Of a DNA stretch of 64,000 nucleotides, positions 26,396 to 34,747 are shown in pieces. Source of the DNA: UBA699 sp050261915. Lineage in GTDB: Bacteria > Bacillota > Clostridia > Clostridiales > Clostridiaceae. Positions within the stretch are counted from its first letter, which is position 1. The number at the start of each line of letters is the position of its first letter. Position numbers and translations under genes: made by a program. Below the pieces are notes generated by a model that was not told where the DNA came from, ran no database searches, and saw nothing but the letters and a program-made list of their open reading frames with translations. The stretch covers positions 62,001-126,000 of the forward strand of contig JBLNDT010000057.1 in NCBI GenBank assembly GCA_050261915.1. Reading direction: 5' to 3'.

Positions 26396-27790
26396 TTTTG
26401 CTGCAATACTATTTCTTTTTAAACTAATTAATACTGCAATTAAGCACATCACTGAGGCATTCAGCATTACCACTTTAAACCCTTTTAGGAATACTGTACT
26501 GTCAAAAGAGGTTGTAATATTTTCAATTCCTGATTTTGTTACAGCAGTATATATAAGTACTGCAATTGTTGTTCCTGAAACCATGCCGATATTTCTAAAA
26601 AAAGCATTTATGCTCCCTGCTGTTCCAAGTTTATGTCTAGGCACCGCACCCATAACGCTACTGTTGTTCGGTGATTGAAAAATAGATCCTCCAGCTCCAA
26701 GTAGTACTATTAATACTCCAATAAATATTTTTGATGAGCCAGTATTTAAGGTTGACATCAATGCTAGTGCCATTGTGTTAATGATTAGTCCAAGAATCGT
26801 TAGTGGCCTATATGAAATTTTATCAGACAACCTACCGCTTATTGGTGCAACCATAGCCATTGTTATAGGATAAAGAGACATCATAAGCCCCGCGTGAATT
26901 ACATTTAATTTGAAAGCATACTGTAGGTAAAAGGGCATGAAAAAAGTATATGCAAACATGGAGCAAAATGAAAGATATGCACAAAACAGCCCAATTGAAA
27001 ATATTCGGTTTTTAAATAAATCCAGGTTTACCAGGGGATATTCTGTTTTGCTTTCATAAAATATGAAACCTGCTGAAAGGAGCAATGCTGCCAAAAGCAT
27101 AAATATCATAATAGTAACAGATATATTCCCCTCCTGCATTGAGAGCAGGCTTATAAATAAAAGAAGTATAGCTGCGATAAATATTAAAGTACCTTTATAG
27201 TCAAATATTTTAACTTCTGGGAGTTCCTCATTATCCGGCATTACCAAAAATGTAAGAAAGAGACCTCCAATTCCAAAAGGTATATTTATAAAAAATATTG
27301 ATCTCCAGCCGAAGAAGTTAATAAGGAAGCCTCCTAAAGTCGGACCAACCAGACTTCCAAGAGCAACCACCATTCCTATCATCCCAAGTGCCTTTCCTCT
27401 CTCATTAGACGGAAAAATTGAGGTTACTATTCCCTGGGCAAGAGCCATCATAATTGAAGCTCCAATTGCCTGAACAACCCTTGAAAAAACAAGATATTGA
27501 AAGCTTTGAGACATTCCGCACATAATTGAGCCCAATACAAATACTGCCATACCTCCTGCAAATAATTTTTTCCTGCCATAAAGATCTGAAATCCTTCCCC
27601 ATATCAATAAAAGAGCAGAAATTGCAATCAAATATGAAGTTACCACCCACTGGACCTGATTAATGTTCACGGAAAAAAATCCTGATATTACAGGAAGTGA
27701 AATATTAACTATGCTCCCGTCTACCGTTGCCATAAAAGTTGATATACAGGCATTTATTAAAACAAGGTTTCTCTTTAATTTTGTATCCAT
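26393..27790 (-). CDS. MFS drug exporter, DHA2 (EmrB/QacA) family
   Basis: About 465 residues with 14 predicted membrane helices, the hallmark of the DHA2 branch. Signatures are MATVDGSIVNISLPVI in helix 1, the motif-A loop GRISDLYGRKKLF, and the motif-C region GPTLGGFLINFFGWRSIFF in helix 5. Such proteins expel lipophilic drugs or cations by proton antiport; the substrate is unknown. ATG at 27790 lies nine bases after GGAG; two nearer ATG codons are too close to the ribosome site. A terminator-like hairpin 35 bases upstream could act as attenuator. Confidence 0.9.
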   Translation of the reverse strand: MDTKLKRNLVLINACISTFMATVDGSIVNISLPVISGFFSVNINQVQWVVTSYLIAISALLLIWGRISDLYGRKKLFAGGMAVFVLGSIMCGMSQSFQYLVFSRVVQAIGASIMMALAQGIVTSIFPSNERGKALGMIGMVVALGSLVGPTLGGFLINFFGWRSIFFINIPFGIGGLFLTFLVMPDNEELPEVKIFDYKGTLIFIAAILLLFISLLSMQEGNISVTIMIFMLLAALLLSAGFIFYESKTEYPLVNLDLFKNRIFSIGLFCAYLSFCSMFAYTFFMPFYLQYAFKLNVIHAGLMMSLYPITMAMVAPISGRLSDKISYRPLTILGLIINTMALALMSTLNTGSSKIFIGVLIVLLGAGGSIFQSPNNSSVMGAVPRHKLGTAGSINAFFRNIGMVSGTTIAVLIYTAVTKSGIENITTSFDSTVFLKGFKVVMLNASVMCLIAVLISLKRNSIAAK

Positions 27791-27821
27791 ATGCATCATC
27801 TCCGTATTCAGTCAAACAAAT

Positions 27822-27851
27822 AAAAACACTGCTGTATTACACAGCGGTGTT
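27822..27851 (-). promoter_or_regulatory. Attenuator-like hairpin in the leader of the MFS gene
   Basis: On the minus strand AACACCGCTGT and ACAGCAGTGTT form a hairpin with loop GTAAT, followed by TTTTATTTG, 32 bases upstream of the exporter start. No gene ends just upstream, so a simple terminator has no obvious client. A possible 19-codon reading frame, MRKEKLLTPLCNTAVFLFV, begins at 27869 and runs through the hairpin, which is the layout of translation-attenuated drug genes, but it has no ribosome site. The rest of 27852-28050 shows nothing else. Confidence 0.5.
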
Positions 27852-28059
27852 AATAATTTTTCTTTTCTCATTAATATTACTATTATAAATTTCTCAATAC
27901 AAGAAAATTTATAAATTCTCTTTTTATCATTCCGCATTTTTTTAAACAAAATAATGAGAGTTGTAGCTGCAATTAAATAAAATATTTTTATAGTAAACCT
28001 CAATTTACAAATACGAAAATTTTATACTTAACTTTTGATCTATAAAAAAGCAACTAAAA

Positions 28060-28085
28060 AAAGCTGTGTATATTATCACAGCTTT
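28060..28085 (-). terminator. Terminator after the coiled-coil operon
   Basis: AAAGCTGTG and CACAGCTTT arms followed by T7 on the minus strand. Confidence 0.85.
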
Positions 28086-28094
28086 AAACCCTGT

Positions 28095-28970
28095 TTATTT
28101 CATTTGATACATATAGTGAGCAGCTTCTACAAACTTTTCAAGTTCATGTTTTAAACCATTTTCAAATATAAACTTCACATCTTCATCGCCCTTTAACTTA
28201 AGAGTAAACCACAATAAAAAATTGTCATTTGAACTGATATCTATTGATATAATATTGTTTATTGGTATGAAATACCAGCACCCACCAAAATTCAACCCTG
28301 GTTCTTTACTTTTCTTCCTGCCTTCTTCAATAACAATAATTTCATCCTCGGTAAGAATTACAACATGAGACATAATTACAGCTTTTTTTAAAATCTTCAG
28401 CTTTCTTATCAAAAGCTTTTTTTGAAATACAATATTCTTAATGCTTCGGTTTGGCATTTGACACTGAACAGCTAAATCATAAATTCTAGGGTTTAAATTT
28501 TTTAAAAATCCAAGTTTTAAAAAACCGTATGCATTTTCATCCGAGTTGGTTTCCGGTAAATTCCCCTTAAGTCTTATGTTGTTAAGCAGTATATCAAATA
28601 TATAACCTTGCGAAGTGTCAAATTCAATTTTACTTTGAAAAAGTCTTCTATTAAAATAGCCTTCAATAATTATGGTTGCATTATCAGTGTTATTGCTTTT
28701 TTTCATAAGGATAATATCTGAATATTGATACTGGGTAAGTCTTACTCCTGTGCTTTTTATATCAAAAATGAAAAGTCCGCTTTCAGTTAAAGAAACTAGT
28801 TGAGAATAAAGACCATCATCTTCTTCGTCATGAGTATAAATTGAAAAAGGGAATTCTTTGCAGTCTAGGCATAAATAGTTGAATCCATCTTTAAAAACAT
28901 ATGGTACATCTATAATATTGTCCACTATCCTAGAATACAAATTTACACTCTTTTTAGAAGACATACGCAC
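28095..28970 (-). CDS. Unrecognised cytoplasmic protein, third gene of a coiled-coil operon
   Basis: 291 residues, no signal peptide or membrane helix. I do not recognise the family. It looks like two similar beta-rich halves (about 60-135 and 205-285), each with short strands and ends such as SIDISSNDNFLLWFTLKLKG and a final helix LEKFVEAAHYMYQ, compatible with pleckstrin-like or GRAM-like folds. Cys are clustered early (YLCLDCKEF). The start could be GTG at 28970 or ATG at 28964; GGGAG precedes both. It lies 9 bases after the 251-residue coiled-coil gene, so the three genes act together. Confidence 0.6.
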   Translation of the reverse strand: MRMSSKKSVNLYSRIVDNIIDVPYVFKDGFNYLCLDCKEFPFSIYTHDEEDDGLYSQLVSLTESGLFIFDIKSTGVRLTQYQYSDIILMKKSNNTDNATIIIEGYFNRRLFQSKIEFDTSQGYIFDILLNNIRLKGNLPETNSDENAYGFLKLGFLKNLNPRIYDLAVQCQMPNRSIKNIVFQKKLLIRKLKILKKAVIMSHVVILTEDEIIVIEEGRKKSKEPGLNFGGCWYFIPINNIISIDISSNDNFLLWFTLKLKGDEDVKFIFENGLKHELEKFVEAAHYMYQMK

Positions 28971-28979
28971 AACACTCCC

Positions 28980-29735
28980 TTAACGTATTATTTTTTCTTC
29001 TTCAGGTCCTGCCATTTTAATTATTAATTCTGATAAAAGCCCTTCATTTTCTGCTTTTCTAACCAATTCCATAGTAAGAACAGAATCCTTTGATATTATT
29101 TGTTCTCCAACACTGTTGATTAAGTCAGCTCCTGCTCGTTTTCCAATAATATACTTATTTCTAATTTCATCCAAATTGCTAAATTCTCTTATAATATCAC
29201 TTTCAGCAAGTTGATTAATTTCTGATTCATTATCATTTTGGAGCATTTTCTTGTTCCCACACTTCCCTTTATAGGGTATAACCTTATAATTTGATTTTGA
29301 ATGGGATTCATTTTCTATACTGTTTTTTATATTAACGGTTTTAATCAATATATCCAAATTATTCTGAATATTCCTAAAGAAATTATTCAGTTTTTTAATA
29401 TCATCATCCATGGAGATTTTACTTTCTGCTGCAGTTTCCCTAAGATACCTAATGTCTCCCTCAGCATCAAGATTCATGCTTTCTTGAATGTTCTCAAGTC
29501 TTTCCAGAAGGAAATCTTTGTAATCTTCAGTTTTTCCATTAATCTCATTTTCTTTTTTTAAATTTTCAATTTCATTAGAAAGTTTTTCATTTAACTCTAA
29601 TGTACTGTTTAGTTTTTCCTTAAGTTCAGTTATTATAGCTTTACCTTCAGAATCCATTTTATTAAGGTAGTTATCAACACTTTGTTTTTCATACCCTATT
29701 AAATTAGTCTTAAATAAAGTCTCAGAATTCCCCAT
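28980..29735 (-). CDS. DivIVA-like coiled-coil protein (251 aa)
   Basis: The N terminus FKTNLIGYEKQSVDNYLNKM resembles the DivIVA/GpsB membrane-binding domain, which recognises curved or septal membrane. A coiled coil (about 30-85) follows, then a low-complexity linker and a C-terminal part (about 180-251: YIIGKRAGADLINSVGEQII) that could fold separately. It is not DivIVA itself, as the long second coiled coil is missing. It lies between another coiled-coil gene with the same GYNTSEVD-type opening and the unknown 291-residue gene. A role in cell pole, septum or spore assembly is plausible but unproven. ATG at 29735 after AAGGAGGTAGTAT. Confidence 0.6.
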   Translation of the reverse strand: MGNSETLFKTNLIGYEKQSVDNYLNKMDSEGKAIITELKEKLNSTLELNEKLSNEIENLKKENEINGKTEDYKDFLLERLENIQESMNLDAEGDIRYLRETAAESKISMDDDIKKLNNFFRNIQNNLDILIKTVNIKNSIENESHSKSNYKVIPYKGKCGNKKMLQNDNESEINQLAESDIIREFSNLDEIRNKYIIGKRAGADLINSVGEQIISKDSVLTMELVRKAENEGLLSELIIKMAGPEEEKIIR

Positions 29736-29753
29736 TATACTACCTCCTTGAAA

Positions 29754-30149
29754 TTACTGTTGGTTGGTTATCCCATGAAGCTTGTCTAGGAGCTTATTTA
29801 TTGAATTATTTATATCTTGATTTTTGTTTTCAAGATTTTCCAACTCTTCTCTCTTTGAACATAGCTCCTTTTCAATTGTTTTTTTTGTATTATATACTTC
29901 AATGGAGGCTTTTTCATAACAATGTCGTAAAATAATCTCTATTTCCTTGTTGTATTCATCAAATAAGCTTTTTTCTTCAAGGAGCCTCTTATGTTCTTCA
30001 ATCAGCCTGTTATTTTCAGACATGGCTGCAGCAATACTATCTTCAAGTTCTACCTTGGTTTTATCAAAATCAATTCTTGAAAGTTTAATCTTCATATCAA
30101 CCTCTGAAGTATTGTAGCCAAATAGAGCCTTTTTAAACAATCCGCTCAT
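29754..30149 (-). CDS. Small DivIVA-like coiled-coil protein (131 aa)
   Basis: 131 residues, opening LFKKALFGYNTSEVDMKIK, a DivIVA-type amphipathic start (Gly-Tyr-x-x-x-x-Val-Asp). It is then almost pure coiled coil (about 25-120), with a single Cys in the middle and another in the C-terminal coil. Its N terminus parallels the next gene's GYEKQSVDNYLN, which suggests the two share an ancestor and may pair. First gene of a three-gene unit; ATG at 30149 after GGAGGATTTTATAA. Confidence 0.6.
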   Translation of the reverse strand: MSGLFKKALFGYNTSEVDMKIKLSRIDFDKTKVELEDSIAAAMSENNRLIEEHKRLLEEKSLFDEYNKEIEIILRHCYEKASIEVYNTKKTIEKELCSKREELENLENKNQDINNSINKLLDKLHGITNQQ

Positions 30150-30245
30150 TTATAAAATCCTCCGTAATAATTCACACTAATCAAAATAATTATACCACAA
30201 AGGTTTTTTTAAAACCATACGCTCATTTTTGCAAAAAAAACAAAA

Positions 30246-30273
30246 ACTCTGTTGGGATTTATCCCAACAGAGT
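30246..30273 (-). terminator. Terminator after the zinc-ribbon gene
   Basis: ACTCTGTTGGGAT and ATCCCAACAGAGT pair perfectly and are followed on the minus strand by a T run. Confidence 0.92.
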
Positions 30274-30278
30274 ACTGA

Positions 30279-30437
30279 TTACTTTCTGAATCCTCTGTTT
30301 TGTTTTCTAGCTTTTCTGCATTCAACACATCTCTGTGGTTCGTTTTCAAATCCTTTTTCTTTGTAGAAAGCCTGTTCACCTTCTGTAAATACGAATTCTT
30401 TTCCACAATCTTTGCATACTAAAGTTTTATCTGCCAT
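30279..30437 (-). CDS. Small zinc-ribbon protein (52 aa)
   Basis: A 52-residue protein starting MADKTLVCKDCGKEFVF and containing a second pair in RCVECRKARKQ: two CxxC knuckles 26 residues apart, which would bind one zinc. Matches the family of small clostridial proteins called zinc-ribbon domain containing (trcl type), of unknown role, probably nucleic-acid- or protein-binding given the basic C terminus (KARKQNRGFRK). ATG at 30437 follows GGAGGAATTTAAA. Monocistronic with its own terminator. The codon pattern and ribosome site support this frame over the longer overlapping frame in the same DNA. Confidence 0.88.
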   Translation of the reverse strand: MADKTLVCKDCGKEFVFTEGEQAFYKEKGFENEPQRCVECRKARKQNRGFRK

Positions 30438-30635
30438 TTTAAATTCCTCCTTTTTATAATTACAAGATTCAAAAATTGACTTACAAATTTCCTAAAAAAG
30501 AGGAATTGTTGTTCATCAAATTAAATCCTTGTATGTGAATTACTTCACATTACAGATTCATAATAGCATATAAGTGCCCATTTATCAATAGTTTTGTATA
30601 AAATGATAAATATTATCATCTTATAAATTCTTGGT

Positions 30636-31274
30636 TTATCTAAATTTAACCATATTGATTCCAGACCTTCTGAACAAGTCTTTCAGCAGTAAAAAACCTA
30701 TACTTAAATCAGATAAACCTGCTGCTACAGAAAATAATAAGGTTATTATTGTATCATTACTGAAGAGCATACTTGGAAGTGTAAACAGAATTGAAAATAA
30801 TAACAATGTACCTGTACCAATAAAACTTAAATCGGATCTTTGGAATGATTCCCTTAGTATCAGCATGGATACACCTAAACCAAAAAAAATGAAGATAATG
30901 TTACCTTGAATTTCAACTTTATCCCCTGGAAACACTAAAGTAATTAACCTAACCACAGCCATAATTAATAAAATAAACTGAAAAAAACCGAAAGAAAGAT
31001 TAAAATGATACTTATAGGCAAATAGGAGTCCTGTAATAAATAAAGTACTGGAAATACCCATTACCATGAGCCTTACACCGGGAATTATTTGAAAGGTGCT
31101 GCATAACCTGATAAAGGTTTCACTTAAAGCCAGTATGATAAAAGAAGCATATATACATTTCGTTGAAAATCTATCCTTGTATCCCACCAAATTTTTCCTC
31201 ATGTGCATTATAGCAACAAGTATCCAGGCTGCTGTTATATATGTCAGGTTAAACACCACTTTCATTAGCAGCAT
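30636..31274 (-). CDS. Seven-helix membrane protein of unknown function
   Basis: 212 residues with about seven evenly spaced hydrophobic segments and short polar loops, ending in a basic cytoplasmic tail (KDLFRRSGINMVKFR). I do not recognise a family; the pattern resembles sensor-type MASE or 7TM domains without an attached enzyme. ATG at 31274 after GGGGGACGTGT. The flanking 197 and 196 bases show no other gene; the gene stands alone between the zinc ribbon and the coat proteins. Confidence 0.6.
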   Translation of the reverse strand: MLLMKVVFNLTYITAAWILVAIMHMRKNLVGYKDRFSTKCIYASFIILALSETFIRLCSTFQIIPGVRLMVMGISSTLFITGLLFAYKYHFNLSFGFFQFILLIMAVVRLITLVFPGDKVEIQGNIIFIFFGLGVSMLILRESFQRSDLSFIGTGTLLLFSILFTLPSMLFSNDTIITLLFSVAAGLSDLSIGFLLLKDLFRRSGINMVKFR

Positions 31275-31470
31275 ACACGTCCCCCTAAATAAAAATAAAC
31301 TACAATAATTATATTATTTTATATTTATTTTTATTACTAATATAAATCTATCTATTTCCCGGGAAATGTAAATATAATTCTACAATCTTTGCAATAAAAT
31401 TTAACTCATAATTTTTAAAATCAAGGTAATACTAAATTCGTAAATTACAGATTCACAAGGAGGAGAAATT

Positions 31471-31674
31471 ATGAGTAATGCTAAAAATATTCAAGCTAAT
31501 AACCTGAAGGTTATTAAGGAACAACTTGCCCAGGAAGCATTAATGAACAAGAAGTACAACGAATGTTCCTGTCAAAGCCAGGACCAAGGTATAAAAAATC
31601 TCTGCAGTGAAGCCAGCCAGCTACACAAGCAGAATTTCCAGACTCTTAAAAGTTATCTTGATTCACATCAATAA
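31471..31674 (+). CDS. Small helical protein, first gene of a CotF-type coat pair
   Basis: 67 residues, helical and Gln/Asn-rich, with two Cys in NECSCQSQDQ and one more in LCSEASQLH. It is immediately followed (17 bases) by a CotF-family gene and resembles the short partner often found with it (MSNAKNIQANNLKVIKEQLA). Probably a coat or sporulation protein; this rests mostly on the neighbour. ATG at 31471 after AGGAGGAGAAATT. Confidence 0.65.
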   Translation: MSNAKNIQANNLKVIKEQLAQEALMNKKYNECSCQSQDQGIKNLCSEASQLHKQNFQTLKSYLDSHQ

Positions 31675-31691
31675 TATTGGAGGTATGTAAC

Positions 31692-31952
31692 ATGAATGAA
31701 AAAGATATGATGCATGATTTACTAGCCAGTGAAAAACTTGGGCTTTCCACCTACAGTGCAGGTATTATGGAAAGTTCTTGTACAAATCTAAGAAATACCT
31801 TAATGGATAATTACAAAAAAACACAGGATCTGCAATACAAAGTTTTTGATACAATGAACCAGAAAGGCTGGTACCAAACTAAAGATGCAGACTCCAATGA
31901 AGTCCAGCAGGTTAAGGATCAGGCAAATCAAATGATGGGCGAATTAAAGTAA
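31692..31952 (+). CDS. Spore coat protein, CotF family
   Basis: About 86 residues. The core ASEKLGLSTYSAGIMESS, NLRNTL and VFDTMNQKGWYQTKDA match the Coat_F domain, a ferritin-like helical pair with GWY motif. CotF-type proteins are inner coat components and several occur per genome. ATG at 31692 follows GGAGGTATGTAAC; the upstream in-frame TTG overlaps the ribosome site. Cotranscribed with the preceding 67-residue gene and ended by a hairpin. Confidence 0.85.
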   Translation: MNEKDMMHDLLASEKLGLSTYSAGIMESSCTNLRNTLMDNYKKTQDLQYKVFDTMNQKGWYQTKDADSNEVQQVKDQANQMMGELK

Positions 31953-31966
31953 TTCACTAAAGAATA

Positions 31967-32009
31967 AGGATGTGCAATTCATATGAAAAGCACATCCTAG
32001 GAATTTTTT
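31967..32009. terminator. Terminator between coat genes and rnfB
   Basis: AGGATGTGC (31967-31975) and GCACATCCT (31990-31998) form a stem followed by AGGAATTTTTTATTT on the plus strand. A weaker U run lies on the other side for the rnf operon. Confidence 0.7.
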
Positions 32010-32961
32010 ATTTATCTGCTGTAGTTTCTTCAGCAGCCTTTTCTGCAGCGGCTTTTGCAGCTTTTTCTGCCGCAGCCTTTGCAGCTGCTTCTTTAGCAGC
32101 TTTTGCAGCAACTGCTGCAGCTTCTTTTAATGCTTCACCCTGAGCTATAGCTACAGGTGTTAAACCTTTTATTGCTCCAGTTGGACATTTCGCAAGACAA
32201 GTAGCGTTATCGCATTTTTCAAGACAAATATGTGCATCAACTTTAGCAAGATTATTTTCAACTGTAATTGCATCAAACGGACAGCTCTTCTTACAGATTC
32301 CACAGCCTATACATGCAACTGAACATAATTTACGTGCGTCTGCACCCTTATCTTTAGAGTTACAGAGAACGCTAACATGTGATCCTATTGGAACCATTCC
32401 AATTACCTGTTTAGGACAAACTGTTTCGCATTTTCCACAACCTGTACATTTCTTTTCATCAACCTTTGGAAGCCCGTCTGGTCCCATATGAAGAGCATCA
32501 AAAGGACAATTGTTAGCACAAGTTCCAAGACCCATACATCCAAATTGACATCCTTTAGGACCTCCAGAAAGCTGGCTTGCAGCTATACAATCCTGAACTC
32601 CCTCATATTTATATTTCTGAACAGCAACTTCTTTTGTGCCTTTACATCTAACTTGTGCTACTCTAGGCTCGATTTCTGGAGCAACTTTTCCAGTAAGTTG
32701 TGCAACCAAATCTGCTATAGGCTTTTTACCTGGTATGCAAAGATTTGGAGGAACATCTGGATTGTTTGCAACTGCTTCAGCATAAGCTAAACAACCGGCA
32801 TATCCGCAGGCACCACACTGACCTTTTGGAAGTATATCTTCAACAAGGTGGATAACCGGGTTTATTTCCATTGCAAATTTTTTATTTACATAGGCTAGTA
32901 CAAATCCGAAGATTAAACCAACCCCAGTCATTACAACAAGAACCATTATTGCAGTATTCAT
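32008..32961 (-). CDS. rnfB: Rnf complex subunit RnfB (ferredoxin-accepting iron-sulfur protein)
   Basis: 317 residues. One N-terminal membrane helix, then a four-Cys cluster domain (CGACGYAGC near 49-57) and ferredoxin-like clusters (GTCANNCPFDAL, CTGCGKCETVCP, CIGCGICKKSCPFDA, CLEKCDNATCLAKCP). It takes electrons from reduced ferredoxin and passes them into the membrane complex, which ends on NAD at RnfC. The last 45 or so residues are an unusual Ala/Lys/Glu-rich tail (KEAAAKAAAEKAAKAAAEKA). Last gene of the operon, start ATG at 32961. Confidence 0.97.
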   Translation of the reverse strand: MNTAIMVLVVMTGVGLIFGFVLAYVNKKFAMEINPVIHLVEDILPKGQCGACGYAGCLAYAEAVANNPDVPPNLCIPGKKPIADLVAQLTGKVAPEIEPRVAQVRCKGTKEVAVQKYKYEGVQDCIAASQLSGGPKGCQFGCMGLGTCANNCPFDALHMGPDGLPKVDEKKCTGCGKCETVCPKQVIGMVPIGSHVSVLCNSKDKGADARKLCSVACIGCGICKKSCPFDAITVENNLAKVDAHICLEKCDNATCLAKCPTGAIKGLTPVAIAQGEALKEAAAVAAKAAKEAAAKAAAEKAAKAAAEKAAEETTADK

Positions 32962-32977
32962 TGTTCAAAGCTCCTTT

Positions 32978-33556
32978 CTACAGCGCAATCATGCCTGAAA
33001 AACCTAGGAAGGACAATGCCAGCATACCAGCTAATATAAATGCTATGCCAAGACCTTCTAATGGTTTAGGTACATCTGCCAATCTTAATTTTTCTCTTAA
33101 GCTTGCCATAAGGATTATAGCTAGTGCAAAACCAGCACCTGATCCTATAGCATTTACTATACTCTTTACAAAGTTAAAATTTGATTCTGCATTTAAAAGT
33201 GGAACGGAAAGAACTATACAGTTAGTAGCTATAAGCAGCAGGTATATTCCCCACATATTGTATAATGCAGGAGCCTGTTTCTTTATAATTATTTCCAACA
33301 ACTGAACGAAACTTGCTATAAGCAAAACGAAAACAACAGTAGTCAAGAACGTTAATCCAAATGGTGCCAGTATAAAATGGTATACAAGCCATGCCAGCAT
33401 TGAACTCAAAGTCATTACTGAGGTTACAGCCATACCCATACCAACGGAAGCATTAAGGTTCTTGGATACACCAAAGAATATACAAAGACCTAAGAATCTT
33501 GTAAGCACGAAGTTGTTAACAACTACGGCGCTCATAAACAGGGTAAAATATTCCAT
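32978..33556 (-). CDS. rnfA: Rnf complex membrane subunit RnfA
   Basis: 192 residues with six membrane helices; pairs with RnfE to form the inverted-repeat half of the complex that binds the central iron-sulfur cluster. Conserved ends FLGLCIFFGVSKNLNASVGM and SLREKLRLADVPKPLEGLGI are in place. Its ATG overlaps the rnfE stop by one base (TAATG). Confidence 0.97.
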   Translation of the reverse strand: MEYFTLFMSAVVVNNFVLTRFLGLCIFFGVSKNLNASVGMGMAVTSVMTLSSMLAWLVYHFILAPFGLTFLTTVVFVLLIASFVQLLEIIIKKQAPALYNMWGIYLLLIATNCIVLSVPLLNAESNFNFVKSIVNAIGSGAGFALAIILMASLREKLRLADVPKPLEGLGIAFILAGMLALSFLGFSGMIAL

Positions 33557-34179
33557 TATGCTTCACCTCTCTCTGCTTTTACTCTTTCTCTGTAAGCATT
33601 CCATACTTTAACTCCGCCAACCATGTAGCCGATAAGTATGAATCCACCTGCAGGAAGTATCATTATTAATGCAGGATTGTACCATGAACCAAGTATTTGA
33701 ATTCCAAATATTGATCCCATACCAAACAATTCACGAACAATTCCTATGGAAAGCATGGCAACAAAGAATCCTGATCCCATACCAAGACCATCAAAGAATG
33801 ATGGTATTACTTTATTTTTAGCTGCAAAAACTTCAGCTCTTGCAAGTATTATAGCAAAAACAACAACTAGTGCCAGGTATATTCCAAGTGCCTTGTAGAG
33901 CACAGGAGCATACGCCTGAAGAAGCAACTGAACTAATGTAACGATTGTTGCTATTGAAGTAATATAAACTGGTACACGAACCTTAGGGTTAACTAGCTTT
34001 CTTGTTATTGAAACAACACAGTTGTTTGCAGTTATAACGAATAGCACCGCACCACCCATGGTCATTGCATTTATAGCTGTGGAAGTAACCGCTAGAGCCG
34101 GGCAAAGACTTAAAGCAAGAACAAATATAGGGTTTTCGTCAATTATGCCTTTTTTGTATATATTCCATAATTCTTTCAT
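33556..34179 (-). CDS. rnfE: Rnf complex membrane subunit RnfE
   Basis: 207 residues, six membrane helices, beginning LWNIYKKGIIDENPIFVLA and including ANNCVVSITRKL, a Cys-containing half-helix equivalent to the NqrD/RnfE centre. Together with RnfA it forms the ion-translocating membrane core. In the order C-D-G-E-A-B it is the fourth gene; it overlaps rnfA by one base. Confidence 0.97.
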   Translation of the reverse strand: MKELWNIYKKGIIDENPIFVLALSLCPALAVTSTAINAMTMGGAVLFVITANNCVVSITRKLVNPKVRVPVYITSIATIVTLVQLLLQAYAPVLYKALGIYLALVVVFAIILARAEVFAAKNKVIPSFFDGLGMGSGFFVAMLSIGIVRELFGMGSIFGIQILGSWYNPALIMILPAGGFILIGYMVGGVKVWNAYRERVKAERGEA

Positions 34180-34180
34180 G

Positions 34181-34747
34181 TTACTTACCTCCTATAAACT
34201 TGTCTACTTCTTCTACAGCTTCTTTTACACCTTTAGTAACGGCTTTAGAGGAAATTGTAGCGCCTGTCATTGCCTGAACATTTTTTGTGTTTGAAGGATC
34301 CTTGGTAACAACTAAATCTTCAGCAGTTTTACCTATAATCTGCTTCTTAAAGTTTTCTTTGTTAGCATTGTCTCCAAGTCCAGGAGTTTCATTATGTGAC
34401 AATATATCATATCTTATAACTTTTCCTTCTGGTGATACAGCAACTAGCATTTTTATAGCTCCGCCGTAGCCCTTTGTTTCACCAGGTACTACATAAGCTA
34501 TAACTTTTCCGCCTTTTTCAGCTTCATACCAGCCTGTTTTACCTGATATTTCTTTAAAGCTGTCTGCTTCAGTAACCAATGATTTCATAGTTTCCTGTTT
34601 CATTAAAACTGCCTTCTTTGCTGCCACCGGTGCTGTTACAAAATAAGTACCAGCTATTATTGCTCCAGATATGAAGCAGGCAGCAGTAAGGTTCATTGCA
34701 ATCTGTACTATTGAATATTGTTTTTCATGATGATCTGACATTTTCAA
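34181..34747 (-). CDS. rnfG: Rnf complex FMN-binding subunit RnfG
   Basis: 188 residues. A short cytoplasmic start, a single membrane helix (about 15-38) and an extracytoplasmic FMN-binding domain. The covalent FMN threonine is in the motif MTGATISSKAV near residue 165. LGDNANKENFKKQIIGK fits the FMN-binding fold. It hands electrons between RnfD and the quinone-like centre and contributes to ion coupling. Ends one base before rnfE starts. Confidence 0.96.
   Translation of the reverse strand: MKMSDHHEKQYSIVQIAMNLTAACFISGAIIAGTYFVTAPVAAKKAVLMKQETMKSLVTEADSFKEISGKTGWYEAEKGGKVIAYVVPGETKGYGGAIKMLVAVSPEGKVIRYDILSHNETPGLGDNANKENFKKQIIGKTAEDLVVTKDPSNTKNVQAMTGATISSKAVTKGVKEAVEEVDKFIGGK

Noticed and set aside
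27812..28003. 63-codon minus-strand frame upstream of the MFS gene
   Set aside because: No ribosome site at its TTG start, very AT-rich, low-complexity composition and a terminator-like hairpin inside it. At most its last 19 codons could act as leader peptide.
30209..30406. 65-codon minus-strand frame overlapping the zinc-ribbon gene
   Set aside because: It is in another frame, has no ribosome site and runs through the terminator. The 52-codon frame has GGAGG, two CxxC pairs and correct length.
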